From assembly GCA_037954665.1 (NCBI GenBank), contig JBBMOL010000119.1, forward strand, positions 930,001 through 994,000: 64,000 nt of DNA, written 5' to 3'. A program made the position numbers and the translations under genes. The DNA comes from Laguncularia racemosa. Lineage: Eukaryota > Streptophyta > Magnoliopsida > Myrtales > Combretaceae. A model generated the notes under the pieces. That model saw only the letters and a program-made list of their open reading frames with translations, had not been told where the DNA came from and did no database searches. The number at the start of each line of letters is the position of its first letter. Position 1 is the first letter of the stretch. Shown here one piece after another: positions 58,259-64,000 of the stretch.

Positions 58259-60830
58259 CCCCCTTACTTCACAAAGTCCACATGTGATTTGATCTAAATC
58301 CTCCCTAATGTCCATCTCCATGTGATATCTTTTTCACCTCGGCTTTCCCTTCTTCTATGTGAGGTCTCCCCTTGGGTAGAGTGACGGGAAGTGTATTGGC
58401 TCCCAATTTAACTCATCCCCTATAGGCACAAAGTGCATCCTCTATGTTTGCTCTTGATGTGTCTATCTTTATCAATTAGGTATAGAGTGCGTCATATTAA
58501 GCCTAAGCAAGACAGCTATTGCATATGCATAAGAGTATGAAATTCTGTATATTTTCCAATTCTAGCAACTACATATGCTATAAGCAAAGTCAACAACGTA
58601 CGTTCGACTCCCTCTCCTTAACCCATTGGTGATGCGATGACTACTAGTGAGAACTTCGAAAACTTTATCCTACCTACTGTAGTCGATGAACCTGTGGTTG
58701 CTAGCTCATAAACTCCATTAATCAATTTCTTGGGTTACATATTTGGTGAAAATTCAACCCTTCACCATATTCTTCAATGCTTTCATATGCTTTTGGACGA
58801 AGTACCTTATGCAGTTGTAGAATGTTTTCTTCACCAAAGTAGTCACAGGTAACCCTCAAGCCTCCTTCAACACGAAATTGTAACTTTCAACAATGTTGGA
58901 GGTCATATACCTAAATTGATAGCAACCGTCATGAGCTAGCATCCACATATCCAATGGCGTGTCCTTAAACCAATCTAATGCATCCGACTTAATCATCCCC
59001 ACCTGCTCCATCACATAATTCAACTTGCGAGATTGTGCTTACAACTTAGCATATGTGACCAACCTCTTGCATTGGGCATTTTTATGTGCCAAGTCGAAGT
59101 TGCTCGCAATGTGTTGGAGACAGAACTGCCACACCACAAATGGAGGCTACCATCCATTTGCTTCTTCTTAGACTGCTAATCTGATGCTTACGTGTCTATC
59201 CGATATGAGGCAAATGGTTTAATGACCTTCACGGTTGCTACCAACATATTCCTTCAGTTTCCTAAAAAATCAGCCCCATGTCTCAATTGTCTCTTGATTA
59301 ACTAGAGCAAATGCTAGAGGAAGTATATGACTATTGTCATCAACATCACAAGCAACTAGCAACTTATGAGTGTACTTCCCATACAAAAAAAGTGGCATCA
59401 ATGGTAATAATTGGTATAAGGAATCTTCATGCTGCGATGCACGACTTAAATGCCTAGAATGCCCACTTTAAAGTAAACACATCGGGGGTACTCGATCTAC
59501 TCCACCCTTAATCTATTCGTGTTCCAAGATTTGTATTTTCTATTGTATTGAGAAGTTTAGGCAGTTCATCGTAAACTTCTCTCAATTTCCATATGCGTGC
59601 TTGATAGCCCGTTTCTTTCCTTCCCAAACCCATCTCCCACTAATCTTGTAGCCAAATTCTTGTTTGACAATAGAAGTCAGCTTGACCACCTTCACATTAG
59701 GATTGTCCTTAAGAAGATTTACAAATTGGCTGGCAAAGAGATTGCAATCCAACTGTGGGTGACCCTGATTAATTAGTGAGTTATTGCACGTGTATGAACC
59801 CACTAATCTCGTTACCACGAACATGCCCTCTAACTTCTTCTTTCGAGCTTGAAACCTCCATTTACAATAGCCGTCCCTTCTCAAATAATAAATAGACCAT
59901 AGTAGTGAACTAGACTCTACAATAGTGGAGTTGCAATGGTTTTTTACATGGTAAGACTTCACTACTTGAACGACATCTGCTTTCGTTCTGAATCTCATGC
60001 CCTTGTAGAAATCACCATTGTTGCTTGAACTACTGTAAATATTAGTTTGTTCTTGCTTAAAATAAATATAACTACTATCACCCCAAAAATTATAGTAAGG
60101 AACAAGATCTCTAATTACCATGGTTGGTAGTTTAACTTACTTTGATCGATATATTGGCTGTCTTGAGTAAGTACGTACAGTTGGAGAGTCTTTTTCAAGT
60201 ACTTCATCTCCTTCGTTATCACTTTTATCATTTTCCTCATCGGAACTCTCCTTGTTATCGCTACTCTCCTCCTCAACACTCATTCCACCATCGGTGTCAA
60301 TTGTAACCTTCACTCCCACATGAACCATGTACAGATCCCATATGTTTGGTCGTTGTAATATTGGAGTAACTGCTTTATCTATTTTATCCTCATCATTCAC
60401 TTCCATTGGGGTTGGAATTGACGGTAGAAATGTTGACAGCTCTGTCTGCATTTCTGCAATGTCATGTGATGAATGTGGCTGATTGTTTGTATTAAATGTT
60501 TACCTCATCGATGGGCCTCCCAAATTGTTAGAAATTCTGATGTACAATTGTTGTGAGCTACGATCTCTATATGATTTAGCCTTTTCAATAAAAATTTCAA
60601 CATCATCGTCGTCTCTGATTGCCATCAACGCATAACATATATTGTTCCCATGGAACATAAGATGTTTGTGAATTATCTCAACTCACACTTCGATTGGATC
60701 AACTCCGATGCTGTGATATATTCTGTATAAGAATTCCTTTTAGTTGATGTTTTTCTTCATTTCAACTTTTTTATCGGATCCCTATCATACTCCTACCCCT
60801 AGTTATCAACCACAACATTTCTAAATGCAT
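58259..60830 (-). pseudogene. MULE B transposase, main part
   Basis: Minus-strand transposase. N-terminal PB1-like segment near 60790-60500 (ALMAIRDDDDVEIFIEKAKS). Acidic stretch at 60451-60137 (SVEEESSDNKESSDEENDK). MuDR DNA-binding domain at about 60010-59780 (KGMRFRTKADVVQVVKSYHV ... CKWRFQARKKKLEGMFVV). Catalytic domain near 59420-59000. The conserved WMLAHDGCYQFRYMTSNIVE region lies near 58940-58870. A degraded SWIM finger lies near 58550, and half a zinc knuckle (ITCGLCEVRG) ends at the Tat insertion point. Stops occur throughout. It is the same family as MULE A. Confidence 0.85.
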
Positions 60831-61873
60831 AAATAATCAATTTTAAGTAGTTAGTCATTATTTCCTTATCTACAGTATATATAAATTATAAGCTTTTAAA
60901 AAAATATGATAATTTCCAATAACAACATTATAAAAATTTCCAAAAAAAAAAAATCCTTAAAATTTCAAATTTTTAATTTTTTTCCCCATTATTTCCAAAT
61001 GAATTTTTTCTAAAAATTTATTGGATGTTATTTTTTAATAACATTTTCGCTGTTAAAAATTTCAATAATTTTCGTATCATTTTACAACACTTGAAAAATT
61101 ATTTTTTATTCCGGATATTACAAATTTTCATCACAATATTTTTTTTATATTTTCAATAACAACATTCTTAATATTTGCATAAAAAAATTTCCGTATCATT
61201 TCTAATTTTAATTTTAATTTTTCTCCTATTATTTCCAAACAAATGTTTTCTAAATATTTGTCCGAAATTATTTTTTAATAATATTTTTTCTGCTAAATAT
61301 TTCAATAATTTCTGTATTATTTTATAATGCTGTAAAAATTATTCTACAATTTACATATTCACATTCCTCATAACAACAAATCCTCATTTTAATATAAAAA
61401 TTAACATCACATGTTACGTATTGCAACATCTATATAAATTATATTTAACAAATTATAAACTAATAATAACTAATAACATTTTCTAAAATATACAATTACA
61501 GTAATGTTTTCCTAAAATCTTACATCAAACATAGATAAAAAAAAAACTTCAACATACATATTAAAAAAACTTCAATTTTTCTAAAAAATATAGCACAATT
61601 GATTATTTGTTGAGAAAATGCTTAGATCTAAGTAAATTACTTCAAATTTCTTCTTTTCTATGCATAATCACTTTTTCTTATTCTTCTTTCTCCTGTGTGC
61701 GAACGAGAAAAAAAAATTAATATGAGTATTTTTGTGAAAAATTTTACTCTTACTATATTTATATTTTTTTATTTTGTATATTGTTATTGCGTGATTTTTC
61801 TTTTTGATTTACTATTAGTATAAAAAGAATACAAAATTGGATGATGGGATTAAAGTGAGGTTTGCAGTACAAA
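60831..61873 (-). other. AT-rich 5' region of MULE B transposase
   Basis: Very AT-rich DNA between the start of the transposase coding region and the right TIR. No domain is recognised. It probably includes promoter and leader. Confidence 0.5.
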
Positions 61874-62039
61874 CTGTATTGAAAGCATAAATCGAATCTG
61901 CACCTTCAGTTTAATTTTTTTTATCCCTAAAGTTACAAACGCTATTTACGTTTTCAAAACCTATTTTATAAATAATTATTACGAGTATAATATTTACGTA
62001 ATTTTTTTAAAAAAATTGCTATATTTAAATATGCAACTC
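61874..62039 (-). repeat. Right terminal inverted repeat of MULE B
   Basis: Reverse complement aligns with 40233-40392. Followed by AACTTCCTAT at 62040-62049, the right copy of the candidate target duplication. Confidence 0.85.
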
Positions 62040-62049
62040 AACTTCCTAT

Positions 62050-63060
62050 ACTTGCTTTTCTTTTCTTTTCTTTTTTTTTCTCTAGCTTGAATTTCCCGAT
62101 AGTATGAATAGTGTTTCATATCTATTTTATAGTGTTTCATATCTATTTTTCGAAAAGTTATAACATGTTCCAAAAATTTTATCCTGTTTTAGTTTTGTCT
62201 GATTATGGTTAAGGTACCTGCTAGCAAGTCCTTATAATAATCTACATATCCTTTTTAACTCTTTCTTGAAGGAATATATAAACAAAATATAATAAAGGCA
62301 AGCTATTAAATTAAAGCAAAATACGATTGGAAATAAAACATAATGATTGTAAAATACTCCTGATTGATATAAATACGCACTTAAGCTAGGATAAGAAAAA
62401 ACAAAATATCTTTTTTTTTTAAATTAACCGTAAAATACATTAATTAAAAAATAAAACACAATAACCATAAATAACTTTTAATTAATATAAATACGCACTT
62501 AAGTTGGGATAAGAAAAAAAAATATCTTTTTTTTTTAAATAAACCTTAAAATATATTAATTAAAAAATAATCCAAAAAATATATCACTTAAAATTATTAC
62601 TTACTTGAAATATCATTTTAAATGATTATTTTTTAAATTATTTTTTTAATTAATGTGTTTTTAGATTTATTTTTTAAAAAAGAAATATATTTTTTCCTTT
62701 CCCCCACTTAAAGTTGCGAAGTATATTTTAGTATCATTAAGTGTTCGATCTCAGTACATTTACTTTTTATTTATTTATTTTCATTGACATTCTATTTACA
62801 ATTTGCATTTATATAACCATAAAATCGGATATAGAATCTTAAAATCTTCGAAAGCTTATAGAATGCTAATTCTAAATTATTTTGCATTCATTATAATTAA
62901 GAAAGCCTCATAAATTTATGATCTCATTCAATCGCTTAGGATTTTAACATCCGGAATAACACACTTATATCACACCCAAAGTCGAACTTAGTTTAGGGTT
63001 AATTTGCAATTTATCTACATCTCCTTTACCGTTTTCTTTCTAATTTACCCTTCTCTTTTG
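62050..63060. repeat. AT-rich spacer with a tandem duplication
   Basis: Upstream region of the cap-methyltransferase-like gene. A unit of about 118 bp is duplicated around 62369-62600 (AAATACGCACTTAAG starts at 62371 and 62489). GTGTTTCATATCTATTTT is repeated twice near 62113-62150. No gene. Confidence 0.75.
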
Positions 63061-63136
63061 CTTGATGTCACTGGGATTTTTATTAATTCCAATATCTTAT
63101 AGCCTCCCTGCTTCCGGTTCAAGGGACGCTGCTACA

Positions 63137-64000
63137 ATGAGTCAAATCAGTATGATTCCGAGGTCCGAGTTGATTCACCACCGCCTTAACGAGTTCGCCA
63201 AAGCTGCTCTCATCAGGATATTCGTACATCCTTACGCCACGGTATCTGCCCCCAGCCCACGTCCTTACCGAAATACTCGTGTGTGCGTGTGCGTGTGCGT
63301 GTTGTATATGCACCATATATATGTATGTGTGTGTGTATGTAATTTTACACGATATTTTCATAGTATTTGTATACTAAAATTTTTAGGTATGTGAACTGTA
63401 CTGTGGAGGAGGGCTTGAGTATGAAAGATGGGAAGAAACACAAATTGGTCACTACATTGGAATTGGTAATTTCATTCCTTTTTTTCCTTATTCCTTATAT
63501 ATTAAAGTTTATGGATATTAATTATCCAAAAAAAGTTTATGGATATCGGGTTTTTGATGTGATGCGTAAAATGCTCAAAAAGTATGAATTTTTAGCATAA
63601 TTAGTGCTGTAGGGCTTCTGTATATATCATAAGCTAAATCCGAGCTCATGAATGACTAATTCGCAACGAACAGGAAGGATATAGTAATGCCAGGAATGAT
63701 CTAGTGTCCAATGCTGAATAAGGGTAGTAGTATTTATAGGCATTCTGTCATTTTGAGGGACTGTGGAGCATGGCTGCCATTGGACCAGCTGCCTGTGGTT
63801 TAGGCAAATAACCCCAGATAAATGAAGCAAAGTACATTGAAACTGGAAGGAACTCTTGGTGGTTCAATTGAATGGAAAGCAAAGAACCTGACTGTGAATC
63901 CGTGCTAACGAGCTGTTTGGTGCATTACCTTCACTGTAATAGGACCAAAACTCCAATTTGTATGATATAGGCATGTGGCCAATTATATCTCATGCAATTT
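63137..64000 (+). CDS. mRNA cap guanine-N7 methyltransferase-like gene, 5' end (partial)
   Basis: Exon 1 (63137-63241) encodes 35 residues ending HHRLNEFAKAALIRIFVHPY AT, then a GTATCT donor. Exon 2 (63387-63465) encodes VCELYCGGGLEYERWEETQI GHYIGI and ends in phase 1 at a GTAATT donor. The C-x-x-Y-C-G-G-G motif is the S-adenosylmethionine-binding motif I. The opening resembles Arabidopsis mRNA cap guanine-N7 methyltransferase 2 (recalled as At3g52210), a nuclear enzyme family that methylates the cap guanosine. The start at 63137 is chosen because homologues begin just before P-R-S-E-L; an in-frame upstream ATG at 63065 would add 24 residues. From 63466 to the window end no further exon is recognised, so this is probably intron 2 or its start. 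No damage is seen in the visible exons. Confidence 0.85.
63281..63342. repeat. GT/GC-type microsatellite in intron 1
   Basis: A GTGTGC-type run (about 63281-63302) and a (TG)n run (about 63325-63340), separated by ATATGCACCATATATATG. Lies in the first intron of the cap-methyltransferase-like gene and is a likely length-polymorphic marker. Confidence 0.85.

Larger units (their letters stand above)
40233..62039 (-). mobile_element. MULE B: Mutator-like element with PMD gene, interrupted by Tat copy 2
   Basis: The left end starts GGGTTACATACTTAAATATAG at 40233. The right end is its diverged inverse, finishing GCAACTC at 62039. Inverted similarity extends about 160 bp inward on both sides. Ten-bp flanks AACTTCTTAT (40223-40232) and AACTTCCTAT (62040-62049) match at 9 of 10 positions and are the candidate target duplication (MULEs usually make 8-11 bp). 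Inside are an array of about 145-bp repeats, a PMD pseudogene (plus strand) and a MULE transposase (minus strand). Without the 13.6-kb Tat insertion the element would be about 8.2 kb. Confidence 0.85.

Noticed and set aside
63119..63361. 80-codon minus-strand frame rich in His/Ala-Thr repeats
   Set aside because: It is the antisense of exon 1 plus a microsatellite in an intron.
1..64000. A bacterial-type defence island, phage or operon
   Set aside because: Introns, plant transposon families and host genes show nuclear plant DNA; no prokaryotic gene clusters are present.

Overview
This window is nuclear DNA from a flowering plant, most likely a eudicot. The evidence is spliced genes with plant-type AT-rich introns, plant-specific protein families (plant mobile domain, class XI myosin) and a dense nest of plant transposons: Ty3/gypsy Tat/Ogre-like, Ty1/copia, Mutator-like, Ac-like hAT and L1-like LINE. 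Two host genes are visible. One is a four-exon DUF455 ferritin-like gene on the minus strand (21069-23172), apparently intact. The other is the 5' end of an mRNA cap guanine-N7 methyltransferase-like gene on the plus strand (63137 to the window edge). No species can be named from the sequence alone.

Layout. 1-5497: end of a degenerate Mutator-like (MULE) transposase followed by a plant-mobile-domain (PMD) reading frame, split by a 2.1-kb solo LTR (1379-3459, TSD AGAGG). 5498-18960: Tat/Ogre-like LTR retrotransposon copy 1. 18961-21068: AT-rich spacer. 21069-23172: DUF455 gene. 23750-24640: hAT transposase remnant. 25675-27180: two blocks of LINE reverse-transcriptase remnant. 27706-39263: Ac-like hAT element with terminal inverted repeats and near-matching 8-bp target duplications. 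It carries a degenerate transposase (minus strand) and a captured fragment of a class XI myosin gene with exon-intron structure. A copia element (31147-38182) is nested in it. 40233-62039: second MULE of the same family as the first, with about 160-bp terminal inverted repeats, a PMD gene and a transposase. A full-length Tat/Ogre-like copy 2 (44659-58258, TSD CCCCC) is inserted inside the transposase zinc-knuckle codons. 62050-64000: AT-rich spacer, then the cap-methyltransferase gene.

The two Tat/Ogre-like copies share LTR - PBS - ORF1 - gag - pro - (short intron) - RT - degenerate RNase H - archaeal-type RNase H - integrase - tandem-repeat 3' UTR - PPT - LTR. They are damaged in complementary ways: copy 1 has lost nearly all of ORF1 but keeps protease, and copy 2 keeps ORF1 but has lost protease. 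Both carry stop codons in gag and pol, so neither is autonomous. In both copies, removing a GT-AG interval of 115 or 114 nt puts the gag-pro and RT frames together, although the two intervals differ by one nucleotide. All five LTRs of this family carry a 16-bp palindrome, a tRNA-like A-box/B-box pair, G-box/CCAAT/TATA sites and an AT-rich intron-like block inside the LTR.

The most notable items are the myosin XI capture in an Ac-like hAT, the MULE family whose two copies carry PMD in opposite orientations relative to the transposase, the tRNA-like Pol III boxes inside the LTR, and the length-variable but frame-preserving intron. There is no prokaryotic-type defence system or CRISPR array here.
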